NCBI RefSeq assembly: GCF_035222485.1
Contig: NC_085920.1
Location: 2,542,001 to 2,606,000, forward strand
Length of the DNA: 64,000 nucleotides
Source of the DNA: Podospora pseudoanserina
Lineage: Eukaryota > Ascomycota > Sordariomycetes > Sordariales > Podosporaceae
Reading direction: 5' to 3'
Positions within the stretch are counted from its first letter, which is position 1, and every line of letters starts with the position of its first letter. Positions 23,197 through 34,889 of the stretch are shown piece after piece. The translations under genes were made by a program, and so were the position numbers. The notes below the pieces were generated by a model. That model worked only from the letters and a program-made list of their open reading frames with translations, made no database searches and was not told where the DNA came from.

Positions 23197-23770
23197 ATGG
23201 GAAAGCTTATCAAGAACCACTGGGCGAGGCTCATCATCCTGGCCTCAGCAACTTGTAAGTTATATCTCATGAAAAAAAGGGGTGTAACTGCCGAAGACCA
23301 GAAACACTGACATGAGAGAAAATCTAGACCAGATTGCCGCTGCGATAGAAGGGTACTTCTGGCCCAAGATCCTGTGGGACTTCCTCACCAAGACCCTCGA
23401 CGGTGCTGTCAAGCCGATACCAGTCCTCCAGACCATCAACCTCATCTGCGGCCTTTTCCTTCTTGCGTGGGAGTGGCCCCTCAACTTCATCGCCGGCACC
23501 AGCATCCACCGCAGTCTCGAAGCCCGTCTCGCATTCCTTCCTCTTTCCGCACTCGCCGCCGCCCTGCTGTACCAAGGTGCCAACGCTGCGATTTATCAGG
23601 TGATTGGACTGGGGGTGTATTTCTGGGCGTACAGTGAAGGAGAGGTGCGTTTTATTTTTCTTCTTCCCCCCCCCCTCTCCTGAACCATCAAACTAACATC
23701 CTCTCAACAGATCATCTGCGCAAAGCCATGGACACTACCACAACGAGGCGGAAAGGGAAGCAGGGCATAA
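23197..23770 (+). CDS. Small four-helix fungal membrane protein (DUF7727-like)
   Basis: Exons 23197-23254, 23328-23644 and 23711-23770 encode 144 residues. The protein opens MGKLIKNHWARLIILASATY and ends CAKPWTLPQRGGKGSRA. I believe it belongs to the fungal DUF7727 family; the function is unknown. Four hydrophobic segments are visible: about 10-30, 47-68 (LQTINLICGLFLLAWEWPL), 85-103 (LAFLPLSALAAALLYQG) and 106-124 (AIYQVIGLGVYFWAYSEG). Both introns have canonical GT-AG ends and restore family strings (ATYQIAAAIEG and EGEIICAKPW). No catalytic residues are evident. It is probably an integral membrane protein of the secretory system or plasma membrane, but location cannot be read from the sequence. 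It stands alone between long non-coding stretches. Confidence 0.85.
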
Positions 23771-25361
23771 AAAGCCATCATCTTTTCTGGATTTTTTACT
23801 CAAAACGCAAAAGCACAAATACAAAAACCGCTTTTAGGTTGTGGCAAAACACATAACCAAAAGGAGCCTTTTTTTTTTGTCCCTACCTACATAACCGAAA
23901 CGACGACGTTTAGCGCCGACGACGGTGTGAATATCAACCTTCTACCTTTCTTCCACTTATCTTACAACTCCACATCTCACCAAAAATCTTTTTCTCTTCC
24001 TGGCCGAGCCGGAGGCAACAATAACCGACACTACTTCCGAGGAACTGTGCAAAGAAAGAAGAGAAGGGATGATAATATAATGCCTTCTGGGAAGTGAGGG
24101 ATATGTGGGGAAGAAAAAGGGGAAACGTACATACATACAACGAATGATACCAGATCCCAACAAACTTCTTAGAGGAGGATGGATGAGGAGGAAGCAGCAG
24201 CAGGCAGTAAAGAGAGAGAGAGAGACAGGATGAGGAGGAGCAGGGGGAAGGAAGCTTTCTATTTTTTCATGAATATACTAGTATTTCTTATTCTATCATG
24301 ATGAACATTTCCTTTCTTTACCATGAACAGAGCGATGATGGTGGTTGCATTTGCATGAGAGGGAGCGGGAGGGGCAGTGTAGGGAGGATATCTTAGGGGT
24401 TGTGTTGTATATCCAAGATGTGGAGCTGTAAAAATCTCAACAACACATGAATACATCGCCTCAGTTGCGGTAAACACTGACAACAACTATCTTCATGGCA
24501 ATCGTCGGCTGGTGTGAAATTCCATCTTTGCATGTGTAACCTCAATCATGACCAACTCTTTCACATGTCAATTTCACCACACCCGTGGACTCAACTTCGA
24601 AATCCATGAAAGCATTTCTCGCAGTGGGTTGGTTACACACCAACAAAATCCAGTCCCATTCCATAATCCCACCAACCTCACCAACTTTTATCATCCTTGC
24701 TCAATTTTCACTCCCTTTCCTTACCTACCTAGACACCTCACTCGGTGTAAATTTCATTCTACAACCTCTCCCAGTCTCTCTCCCTAGGGTCACCTCTCAC
24801 TCACTCGCCGAAACTCAAAATCCATAAATAGCATTTTCCAAAATCTCGGAAAGAAAAAAGAAGGCTCCTCATGTCCTACAAAAACTCCGGCGGCTCACGA
24901 ATCAACTTTGTGACACCAAACTGAGACACTTCTCACTGGCTACCTCGAAAATTCTGGATGTTTTCATCTGCGGGTAGCGCCCAGCCTTTCTCTTGTCTCA
25001 CATTTCACCGACACAACCGTCATCACGTGGCTCACAAGCGCCCAGCATACTTCTGTAACACATTTCACACCAACAGACATCAGTTCATCAAAAAGTCATC
25101 TCAGATCATGTCATTGTTTGGCGTGGTATCTAAAGGCTACCCATTCCCTTAGGGTTAAATAACTCCTACGCCCCCCTTCACAAGATATTCCCCAATCCAG
25201 CCATCACCTTCCGCCTCGCTCCAATGTAACGATCCCAATTCCGTGATTTCGTCCAGGAGTAGTATCGGTGTAACTGGGATTGATTTAATCGAATGTATTA
25301 ATGGGTAGGAAGCAGACAGCGATTGATCTCACCAGGAGGTGGCAAGTGAGATGTTGGTTGC
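23771..25361. other. Intergenic, convergent 3' flanks
   Basis: This is 3' flanking DNA of the membrane-protein gene and the RTC3-like gene. A short AG microsatellite lies near 24210-24226. No gene was seen; the frames here are short and without family features. Confidence 0.5.
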
Positions 25362-26231
25362 TTATCTGCCGCTGCCGATAGCGTTGGCATCGTTTCTGAA
25401 GCCCTGGCGCTCTTGCAACTATATCAAAGAGACTCGTTAGCGATCATGTTTCGTATAGTTTGGTTAATGTCATGGAGTAAAATTTATGAGCCAGCCTCCA
25501 CCAGCGCTGTCAAACATGAGATGGTTGCTGGCGACTCAACATGGCCAGTCGGCCACCTCGCACCCGAGCGGCTCAGCGTGGGGCTCCGCAAACCACACTG
25601 CGAAGCCCAGTTTCGCGAGTCGCCAGGCCGGCCGCCCAGTCTCTCGCATTTGAAGCCAAACGGCGTAGCAGAAGCTTATACAGGCGGCCTCATCCGCGAA
25701 ACTGGCGAGGCGGCCGCGGCGGCCGGATGATGACAGTGGCTTATTTGACATGCTGGAGCCTTGCCTGATTCCACCTCCCACCAGCAAAAGAACACGAAAA
25801 GGAAGAGAAGCAAACACCGCTTCAAGTTTCACATACCTCAAACTCCTGCAGTGTGCCCTTCTCCAAAATCTTAATCACGGCCTCATCCTCGTTGGAAGTA
25901 CCAAACTCGTTCTCAAGCAGGGCATTCGAGGCACCCTCAAGTCTGCCGTGGGGACCGTGGCTGTTTCTCTCGTCAGTACTTTGCACACAGTGTATTTATT
26001 GCGTCATTCATGTCGCACAACCCGACGTAGTATTGCGGGGTAAATTTGACGAGGAGGAGTAACTCACCGGTGAGTAGCAAAGACCTTGAAAGAAGAGACA
26101 ACCTGGGCGAGGGGGGTTGATCTGTCAGAAACCCACTTCTGGTAGTCCTCAGCACTGTCGACAACGACGACAAAGTCATCGTGCTCGCCCTTGAAGAAAA
26201 CCTTGGCGCGGGTAGCCTCTCCACGAGTCAT
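25362..26231 (-). CDS. RTC3-like single-domain SBDS-fold protein
   Basis: Exons 26231-26068, 25960-25837 and 25418-25362 encode 114 residues. The sequence opens MTRGEATRAKVFFKGEHDDF, then VVVVDSAEDYQKW, and continues with HGPHGRLEGASNALLENEFGT. These are signatures of the fungal Rtc3/YHR087W family, a stand-alone version of the SBDS N-terminal domain linked to RNA binding and stress response. The C-terminus reads ERQGFRNDANAIGSGR. Intron 1 is 107 nt (GTGAGT...AACAG). Intron 2 is unusually long at 418 nt (GTATGT...ATATAG) but has a perfect branch GCTAACGA close to the acceptor, and the last exon is only 57 nt. Intron 2 is GC-rich in its centre and holds an inverted repeat (listed separately). 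A TATA-like TTATATGA on the minus strand near 26545-26553 may serve this gene. Confidence 0.88.
25607..25705. repeat. 11-bp inverted repeat in RTC3-like intron 2
   Basis: CCAGTTTCGCG at 25607-25617 is matched by its exact reverse complement CGCGAAACTGG at 25695-25705. The GC-rich spacer is 77 nt and includes the palindrome GGCCGGCC. The transcript could fold here, bringing the ends of the long intron closer. A role is not shown. Confidence 0.6.
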
Positions 26232-27371
26232 TTTGGCGGTTTGTTTTGTGTGGTGTTTACTGAAAAGTTGGGGTGTTTCAGGTAGATGTTGCTGCGGTAT
26301 ATCGCAAGCTGGAGCTGTTCGTTGATAGTGTTGTGTTGTTCGTGGGGTTGGTCAAGTAGGCGTTGGAGCAAGTTGCTGTGGATGGGGAACACTAGTCAGT
26401 TGTTGCTTTGTGTGAAGAAGAGAAGAGGAGGAAGCCGGTCAGCTAACCTTTTATTACTTGCGGAAAATTATTCTCAAAGTTCGGATTTTGTTGATGGATG
26501 GGAATTGTGTTGTGAGTGGGAGTTGCTTTGTTCGCTCCTGCTCTTCATATAAGAGCAACCAAAGGGCTGCTCCCACAACTACGTCATAGGTGACGATAGA
26601 GCTTGGTTCCTAATTGGGAAGGGGCGGCCCGCAATTTGATTCACATGGTGGATCTGTGCCCCGCAATGGCCGGCGGCACTGGATGAATAAGCTCAGCCCC
26701 GCCAGATTCACGGCTCTCTTGACACCACCTGGCTACACGAATGGCGTCATCTTGCAAGCTGTCAAGGAGCGAGGAAAGGTACGGTTCATTCCAACTGATG
26801 GTCCGCCGTCTTGGAAGCTTCACGAGGGGTCCCCGATTACTGCTCCAAGAGCTTCCAGAAATCCAGCCGCGCATGTCAAAACCCAGATCTGCTCCCCTCC
26901 CGTGACTCCACAAACGGATCCCCGCCCATTCACGCAGCCTCCCGAGTTTGCCTAACCCATCTACGTCACTGCCCCTGATCTCAAGGCACCATCTTGCCCT
27001 GGATCACTGGAACATTCCGACGGAGCACCAAGATGGTGTGGTTGACAGCTGGCTCAACAAACATCTCACGTGTGCAACAGTTCGCCCTTGGCAAAGCTCT
27101 TGTAACGCCTCACTTTTAGTCAGATAACACGTTTGCTGCCATTTGCCGTGTCCGCCAGTGACTAAATCATACCTACAAACCCCACCAAGTAAACACAACA
27201 ACCACCATATTATGTATGCCTCAACAGACGCCGTAGTAGTGATGAATCAACCGATAAAGAGGGGGTATCAAATGCTTTTCAAAACCTGATGGACCAAAAA
27301 ACCAAAAAAAAAAAAACCTCATGCTTGCTTCTTCTCTGGTATCATATTTCCTTCTTTTCCGCCCATGCCCC
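26232..27371. other. Intergenic; promoter of the RTC3-like gene
   Basis: The left part holds the 5' leader and probable promoter of the RTC3-like gene: TATA-like sequence about 26545-26553, and an AGGGG stress-element-like pentamer near 26620, both weak evidence. The right part is 3' flank of the RhoGEF gene and includes an A run at about 27302-27316. No gene was seen. Confidence 0.45.
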
Positions 27372-30300
27372 TCAACGAAACAAAAAGCTTCGGATGCCCA
27401 CCACCGCCTCGCGATGGAGAACCCCAACTTTAGCCCAACGACTCGCAAGCTTTTGTGACCGAGACGAATTCTTCCCTACCGAGTCTGGAGGTGAAGTAAG
27501 CCTGTTCTCCTTCTTCAGATCTTCCCGGGACAACGACGCCTCGCTAAAATGCGACTTCTGCAAGCTCGGCCGCCGCGAGCTGTTCGTAGACGGCTGCAGT
27601 ACACCCACCATCGGTGTACAAGGCCGTGACTGGTTCCTTTCTCCCCCGTGAAAGACTGATGTGCGTGTCGTTGTTTCGCCCGTGATATCGCCGACCCGTT
27701 CCTTTGCCGTCGTCGTTGCGAAAACCTCCGTCCCGGTCGACTCCCACTGTTGTTCTGGCCCCGTTGCCAGCAAAAAGGAGCTGCTTCTCTCTGCTTCATC
27801 AGGAATGACCGAGAGAAAAGACATACATTCATCTTCTGACCTCCCACGTACTGATGTCGTTGTTGCCATCACCGCCGCCGTTTGGACAACACCACCCTCC
27901 TTGTTATTTCGCGTTGTCACCTCCTCCTCGGTGGCAACATTCTTTTGCAAGCTTGCAAGGCTTGCGGAACGTTTCGTAAAACTACTCGCGATACTCACGA
28001 CGCTTAACTTCCGCATGACTGACGAGGCCGACGACCTAACAAGGTGCTCGCTCCTGGATCGGGCAGTTATCCCGGGAAAGGGCAGTATGTCCCGAGTCCA
28101 CACATCCGACATGAGAGCCTCGAGCCGGGCCCTTTCACCACGGGAAGGCGCCAACACCGGGATACGGTGGTTTGTGGCCAACAGGGACTGTGATCGGTTG
28201 ATTTGAGCGCTGTAGCTCGCTGTCGGCGCATCCTTGATGACGCTCGTGTTTTTGAGAATGACTTGACACAAAGGAGATCTTGGCCCCACCGTCGTTGCTC
28301 GGTGTATCGATATTCTTCTGGCAATGGTTCCTGTTTTGTCATGAGTAACTGCCCACGATAGCATCACGGCCCGCGTGTACATACCTGGTTTTCTAAAAAC
28401 AGTCCCCAGTGTTTTGATATCCAGTGAAAGCGAGCTGAAGATGGCCGGTTGCATTAGGTCCTGGTCCGGGACGCTCAAGGTCCGGCTGCTGAGCCGAGTA
28501 CGCCATTCCAGTTCCTCCTTCGGCGTGCAGGCGGTGAGGATGAGTTCGTACAGTTGGTTGTCGCACAAAAAGACAATCTTCCAAGAATACGGCGCCGTGT
28601 GACACTGGAGTCCTGTACACTGCCGTTAGCTTTCCCCATCCACAGTCAGGAGAAATTCCGCCCATTGGTGTGCCTACCTCGACCGTTATCTACCTCCTCC
28701 ACCTTAATGTTTGACAATGCGATGCACGCCTGAATCGTGTATACCTGGTCGATCTTACTAGCCGTCGCAAGGCAAAACCACTCCTTGTACAGGAGCGCCA
28801 CCATGTACTGCCCGTTCACCCCTTCTTTGGACTGCCAGCAGACATGAAGGGCACCACAAAGCTGAATGTGGCCGAAAGACCGAATACGGTTCTTGGTAGT
28901 TGCATCTAGTTGCTGTACAGATATTGTAAGCATGCATCAGCCAACAGAGCGGGGAGATGCCTACCTGGTTAGGAAATGCAAGCCTGTCCTGGAGAATCCA
29001 AGTTTTCTCCAGCACCGTACGCACACGAGGGTCGTCTGTGGCCCGGTTGATCTCGGCCGTGGCCTCACGTAGCCTGATAAGCGTGTTCTCGATCTCCATG
29101 TGCGAATAGGGACAGTCCACCACCGGCGTATGCTTGAGCAGCTCGGAGAAGAGCAAAGGGTACTTGCATACCCGTTGAATCGGCTGCCAACATTAGCTTC
29201 AATGCCCTGGAACGTCACACGCAGCACCTGGCAGCCTTACTTTGACAAGAAGGTCACCGATGGTCAGACTCTTCTTGGAATGATCGCCTTGGCCGTCGAT
29301 CGAGCCCACGGATGCAGCGAGAACTTCCAATCCCTTTTGATACGACTGCCACCCTGGCATTGTCCGATGGGCAGATGCGACATCTTTAATCATGAGTTCA
29401 TACTTTGCCCCGTACTCTTCATAAATAAAGAATCGATTCATCTGCAAGTTTTCTCTGGTTAGCACGCACGCTTCCTCGGAAAACAAGACTTGGGGCTTGC
29501 CGCTTGCCTTGTTCTTGAAGATCTTTGCAACTTCTGCCACCGTTTGGGGCTCTGCGAGCAACCCGGGCACATCTCGCAGCCATGCTACCCCGTCTTTGTC
29601 CTCCGGGACAGCATCAAGGCTCCTCCAACGCTGGTGTCCACGGGCAACTTGGTTAGCTTGGGGGGCTTGAAGCGGCACATCGAGCTGAGAATATTCAGAG
29701 TGAGGGACCGCTCGATGGAGTTCTCCTAGCATTTCCTCGTGCAGCTCCACAATGTCGGTCAAGTTCTGGTTGATGGAGGAACGTATGGCGACGGGTAGTG
29801 TCGGTAAAGAAGCTAGTATCGTGACATATACCTGCACAGATATTAGATATGCAAAGGTCCATCAAGATACACAAATATACCAACATTCATCAGGAACCTC
29901 ACGTCCCCAATATAGCTCTCTTCGGTGTTGATCAACTCCTCCAATATTCGACGTCGTTGTAGCGACCTTTCGATGACGGCGGGATCCAGCGCCACCTGTC
30001 GTTCCTGACAGAAACTGTCTTCAGAAAGCCGTGCTCCCGAGACGGAAGCTCTGCTGCTGCGGTCCGTCCTCGAGTGGCCACGAGATGATCGTATCGTGTT
30101 TTTCCGTGAGCGCGTCAAGACACTGACGCTTGTCAGGGAGATACTGGCGCTTTTGACCGCCGACACAAAGTTGAATGACGAATCTGACGAGTGCCGATAG
30201 TGCCCCGAATCCCAAGTCATCGAACTTCTCCCTTCCATATCGAGACAGCATGGTGTATTATTGCCATCGCCCCCAAACAGTTCCTGACGACGCAACGCTC

Positions 30301-30628
30301 GTTTATGCAACGTCTTTATCCATTTCTGAAACGGCTTGATCGGTTCGGACGCCGGCGGCTGGTGTTGACAAACTCCAGCTTCAGTGGTCCCCTGGTGGAT
30401 GAATACTTTCTTCTCTAAGTCCTGCTCTTGCACCACAGTGCCCATGGCACCAATGGCATCCATGAAATCGATCTTATCCAAAGCGCACCAATCCTTCGTT
30501 CTCTCGGCGCGCGTCTCTCCCTCGGCGTAGTCGGCCAGCCTGTTCCTGTCAGACTGTGTAAGACCATGGAGCGTGCCAGACGGGAGTAGCGAAGAGAACG
30601 ATATAGTATGGATATCCGTGAGTGACAT
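27372..30628 (-). CDS. Dbl-family Rho guanine nucleotide exchange factor
   Basis: RhoGEFs load GTP on Rho/Cdc42/Rac GTPases to steer polarity and wall growth. I assemble seven exons: 30628-29885, 29831-29508, 29441-29241, 29183-28965, 28912-28678, 28612-28385 and 28330-27372, giving 969 residues. The DH domain starts near residue 225 (RRRILEELINTEESYIGDV). It contains the CR3 signature PIQRVCKYPLLFSELLKHTP, restored only by splicing intron 3. A PH-like module follows (about 465-560: IQLCGALHVCW...YSWKIVFLCDNQLYELIL). The C-terminal 300 residues are Ser/Thr-rich. Intron 2 is GC-AG (29442-29507, branch GCTAAC). Intron 6 (54 nt) and intron 2 (66 nt) are multiples of three without stops, so retention would be silent. 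The target GTPase cannot be read from the sequence. An upstream coding exon is possible, because the frame stays open above the chosen ATG. Confidence 0.88.
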
Positions 30629-31999
30629 TATGCAAGGTTGAGGTCCAAGAAACAAAGATTCAAAACTGTCTTCCAACAAGCCGGTTGGAGGGGAGGAGTC
30701 CAACACAGCGAACCAGCAGGAGGTGGCGTCTATCGAGTCAAATCAAAACATGCTGCAACAGAGAGAGAGTGAAGAAGAAAGAAGAGCCCCAGCAGCGTAA
30801 AATGATGTGTTACTGGTGTTGGAGAGATGACCGAGATGTTTTGGCCGAGCAGGACGAAGAAGCAAGAAGGTGCAGAGATTGATCGGCCACCGACATTGGA
30901 GGCGCCGGGCACGTACTGAGGTTCATGTATTTTGGCCAGGTGGAAGGAACATGTGGTGGTCTAATCTCCCCAAACGGAAACTTTGGCTTCCCACACCCGG
31001 ATTGGGGGGTCGGGTGTTTTGATGTTTGAGCTTGAGGTGTTTAACCCACCCAAAATCTATAAGTTGATACCGAGAGGGCAGCCACGACCGTCTTCGTCAA
31101 GCCAGGGCAAGCCGAGGCGCCTCAGCAGCCTCTGGCTGGTGACGAGCACTTGCTCGATGCATCAAACAACGACAGGAAAAAACATCAGAGACAGCAGCGG
31201 CGGCGAGCTGGCAGCGAGAATCATGCAGCACGCGGGTCTGATTGGAGCGCCATCCGGACTGCCACGACGGCCACCTCCCAGCCACGTCTCCTGTCCGATT
31301 GGACCCGGAAGCGTTTGGGCAGCATCAATGACGACGCGAAAAGATACTGAAGGCGTTGGCCGATCACGCCGATATCTGCCAGAACAGGCCCTGTTCCACA
31401 AGGCTTTCTTCAGCCTAGGAATATCTTGAACCAAAAGAATTACATCGGGTCTCCGCGGCGACCTTTCCGACTTCGGAATATTCCACACGAAGAGGCGGTG
31501 ATTGTAGAAGTGATTGACTGAGACATCTGCTCGCGGTTGGGGGCAATGGTGGAAAGGAAAGAGAAGACGATCTGGAATGCACAATTCGGCGTCTCAATCT
31601 CGGGACGGCGTGTGGATCAACTGCCCGCATATACCACGAAACCGCATCGAAGGTGTGAATGTTGGTGTGAGTGGATGTTGGATCGATGAGACGGGACTCA
31701 CGGGAGGCGATTGCTGCCGGGGGTACCCTGCTGTACCGCCGGAACGGGACGCGCTTCCAGGGTGGTGGTGGGGAGGAGGGCGGCGCGGGGGTTCACTTGC
31801 CCAGAAGGCGCCTTGGTTGCGGTCAATGATTGCTACCCCGCCAAACTTGAACATTCCAGAGCTGTAGAGCTGTGAGATCCGCCGAACGCGTCATTGGTGG
31901 GAGGCTGATTTGTGTGATGGAAGCTTCCCTATTCTTATTTCCATTCCAGCAAACCACTGGCACTTGCATTTCAGCTATCACCAGGTATCACCGAACATC
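30629..31999. promoter_or_regulatory. Divergent intergenic region of RhoGEF and NAS2
   Basis: These 1.37 kb separate divergent starts. Several short frames show no family features. No RNA gene or repeat stands out. Both promoters must lie here. Confidence 0.5.
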
Positions 32000-32895
32000 A
32001 TGAGCAACCTTCATGCGCCGACGGTTCCATCAGGGCCTACCACTGTCCCCGTCACCAACGGCCATGCTACACATCTGTCCATTCAAGAGCTCCAGCGCAA
32101 GAAGGACAACATCGAGGCCGAACTCAGAGCACTTGGTGGCGTGCTGGACTCGGTGCGTTGTCGCACAACTTGTATGGGCAATGCACTTCGCTAACCAGAA
32201 GTATGCAGCATGGTGTCGACATGAACACGAGTCTCCTCACCCACGATGGTTTTCCCCGAGCCGATATTGATGTGGCGCAAAGTACGAATGCCGAGGGAAG
32301 GGACTTGGAGCATGACAGGTCAGAGCTGACACCCAGGCTACAGTTCGAACCACAAGAGCACGCATCATCCATCTTCGAAATGACTGGAAAGACCTGATGG
32401 CTTTGATTGAGAAGCGCCTTCATGAGCACTTTGCCAGTCTAGAGGACAATGACGACGATACAACAGTGAACGATCCTACCAGTGTCAACGTTGCCCTTCC
32501 ACAAGACTCGGTACCCGAAACACCTGATCCAGCCTTTGCCAAGGTCAACACAGTGGTGGAGAATAGCCCCGCTGCAACAGCAGGACTCAAGCCTGGGGAC
32601 TTGATTCGAAACTTTGGCTATGTCAATAGAGAGAACCACGATGGCCTACGGAAAGTGGCTGAGTGCGTCCAAGGCAACGAAGGGGTAAGTGTCATTCTAT
32701 CTTATCAAACTCAAGCTGTGGCGTTGCTGGCTACAGAGGCGGAAAGCTAACCCTCCGAAGCAAAATATTCTTGTTAAAGTTTCTCGAACAAATGGAGGAG
32801 GAGGAGGTCACGCACAGGAATTGAGACTGACACTGACACCGCGGCGTGACTGGGGTGGTCGGGGTTTGCTGGGCTGCCATATCTTGCCATTGTGA
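32000..32895 (+). CDS. NAS2: Proteasome assembly chaperone Nas2/PSMD9 (PDZ)
   Basis: Nas2 (p27) binds the Rpt5 C-terminus during assembly of the 19S proteasome base. Exons 32000-32152, 32209-32281, 32344-32684 and 32761-32895 encode 233 residues. The N-terminal helical hairpin shows ELQRKKDNIEAELRALGGVL, MNTSLLTHDGFPRADIDVA and RARIIHLRNDWKDLMALIEK, which is the family pattern. The C-terminal PDZ domain starts near AFAKVNTVVENSPAATAGLK, has the binding-loop region GLKPGDLI and ends with LRLTLTPRRDWGGRGLLGCH. All three introns have GT-AG ends with branch motifs (CTAAC in introns 1 and 3, CTGAC in intron 2), and each is needed to keep the family pattern. The ATG follows AACATC. Length and domain order are normal. 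Confidence 0.94.
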
Positions 32896-33891
32896 GTGTT
32901 GTAGTGAAAGGGAATTCAAGATTTCGACTGCTTTGGGCTCGCTCTGAGCTTGGGCTTCGAGCCACACCTAGTCTCGGCCTAAGAGGGATAGTGAGATCAG
33001 TGAGATCCCCTCCCTCAGGCTCGGGCTGCATATCTTGGGATCAGGCACCGCCTCGCATTTCCAGGGCATGGCAGCCTGGCAGCGGGCTACATGAGAGAGG
33101 ACCGGGAGCACCAGCAGAATGGTCACAGGCCTGATAGCGACCACCTACAGTGTATGATACGCTCCCAGGTAGGCACCGACCCGACTAATAATCTGCTAAA
33201 TAACACATATTAATCAGCACAAGTAGAAAAGGGTGTTGTTGTATGGTAGGAAAAGTGACCTTTTGTAAGACATGCCTCAGCACCCCTGCTGCAGTACCTA
33301 ATCCGGCAGCAAAGAGTGGGGTTTGCTCTCCATGAGGCTCACAAAGGGACGTTTGTAGTTGACACCGGAGGAGCTTAGCCGACAGCTTTGGAGTGTGTGA
33401 ATCAATCACCATGAGGCTGCCCAATCTTGTTACCAAGCAACCATCAGTCCCTCCTGCCCGCCTTTGCCTGGCGGCAAGAAAAAGTGGGATGGAACGTCAG
33501 AGTTTCCATTTGAGTGAATACAGGTTCCTCCCAATTCGCCGCACTGACCAGTCTCTCACGTGACTCTCTACCACCCCGCCGCCCAACGAGTTTTTCGTCA
33601 AGGCTGCTGTGGTTCCAGCAGCTGCCTTTTGAAAACAACAACCACCTCCCCCCGGTGCCACTTCTTGCAACCCGACCACTGTCAACTTTTCCCGCTTCCC
33701 CCACAGACCAATAGGTGCGTATTCCATCGCAAACACCCTCGCGGCCATCTCTGCCAGTCGCCAGCCCCATCCATTCCTTCTTCGACCCTTGCCTACAAAT
33801 ACCCCTCCATCAGCTTGCTTGCAAAAACTAACGTGGGCCTGCCCAGACTCGTTGATTTTCTTCGTTCTATCATCACCATACATCACACACT
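32896..33891. promoter_or_regulatory. Intergenic; promoter and leader of Ran
   Basis: This lies between two plus-strand genes. The last 300 bp are C/T-rich, typical of a highly expressed fungal gene leader. No conserved coding segment was seen. Confidence 0.5.
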
Positions 33892-34889
33892 ATGGCTGAA
33901 GCGCAGACCATTCCGACCTTCAAGCTGGTCCTTGTTGGTGATGGTGGTACCGGAAAGGTTAGTTCGATTCATCATGATCCTCGTCGTCGACCGACATAAT
34001 ACACATTCCCTTCACGATCGCATCGACGCCGACTGCGGGGTTGCTAGTGTGGATGGATATCCAATCGGTTGGGCAGCATGCTAACATGGCGATGCCCACA
34101 ACAGACCACCTTCGTCAAGCGCCATTTGACCGGTGAATTCGAGAAGAAGTACATGGCCACCCTCGGCGTTGAGGTTCACCCTCTTGCCTTCACCACCGTA
34201 AGTTACCTCCCGCACGTGGGCAAGCTCGTTCTTGCGCCACCAGAGTTTGACGCGGCCCAACGCTAATATGCCTGCAGAACTACGGTCAGATCCAGTTCGA
34301 CGTCTGGGATACCGCCGGTCAGGAGAAGTTCGGTGGTCTCCGTGATGGTTACTACATCAACGGCCAATGCGGCATCATCATGTTTGACGTCACTTCCCGC
34401 ATCACCTACAAGAACGTTCCCAACTGGCACCGTATGTTCCCCCTTTCTGTAGCGTCCAAAATGTAGGTCACTGGGTATGATGCTAACTGTCGCCATCAGG
34501 TGATCTTACCCGTGTCTGCGAGAACATCCCCATCGTTCTCTGCGGCAACAAGGTCGATGTCAAGGAGCGCAAGGTGAAGGCCAAGACCATCACTTTCCAC
34601 CGGAAAAAGAACCTCCAGTACTATGATATTTCCGCCAAGTCTAACTACAACTTCGAGAAGCCCTTCCTCTGGCTCGCCCGCAAGCTTGTTGGCAACCCCG
34701 GCCTTGTATGTTTTCTTTCATGTTACATTTAGGTGCAGCACTTACTAATAGCCCATCCAGGAGTTTGTCGCCGCCCCCGCGCTTGCCCCCGCTGAGGTCC
34801 AGGTCGATCAGGCTCTCCTTGCCCAGTACGAGGCCGAGCTTAACCAGGCCGCCCACGAGCCCCTTCCCGACGATGATGATGACCTTTGA
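33892..34889 (+). CDS. Ran GTPase (Gsp1/Spi1)
   Basis: Ran is the small GTPase that sets the direction of nuclear transport and helps spindle assembly. Five exons (33892-33957, 34105-34197, 34278-34431, 34500-34705, 34761-34889) give 215 residues, the usual size. Motifs are P-loop GDGGTGKTTF (split by intron 1), switch I with [12 protein letters not shown], switch [22 protein letters not shown] for guanine specificity and ISAKSNYN. The acidic C-terminal tail ends DDDDDL, diagnostic for Ran, and there is no prenylation motif. The introns are 147, 80, 68 and 55 nt, all GT-AG. The catalytic glutamine is present in TAGQE. This is among the most conserved proteins of eukaryotes, so the call is secure. 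Intron density is high for the window. Confidence 0.98.
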
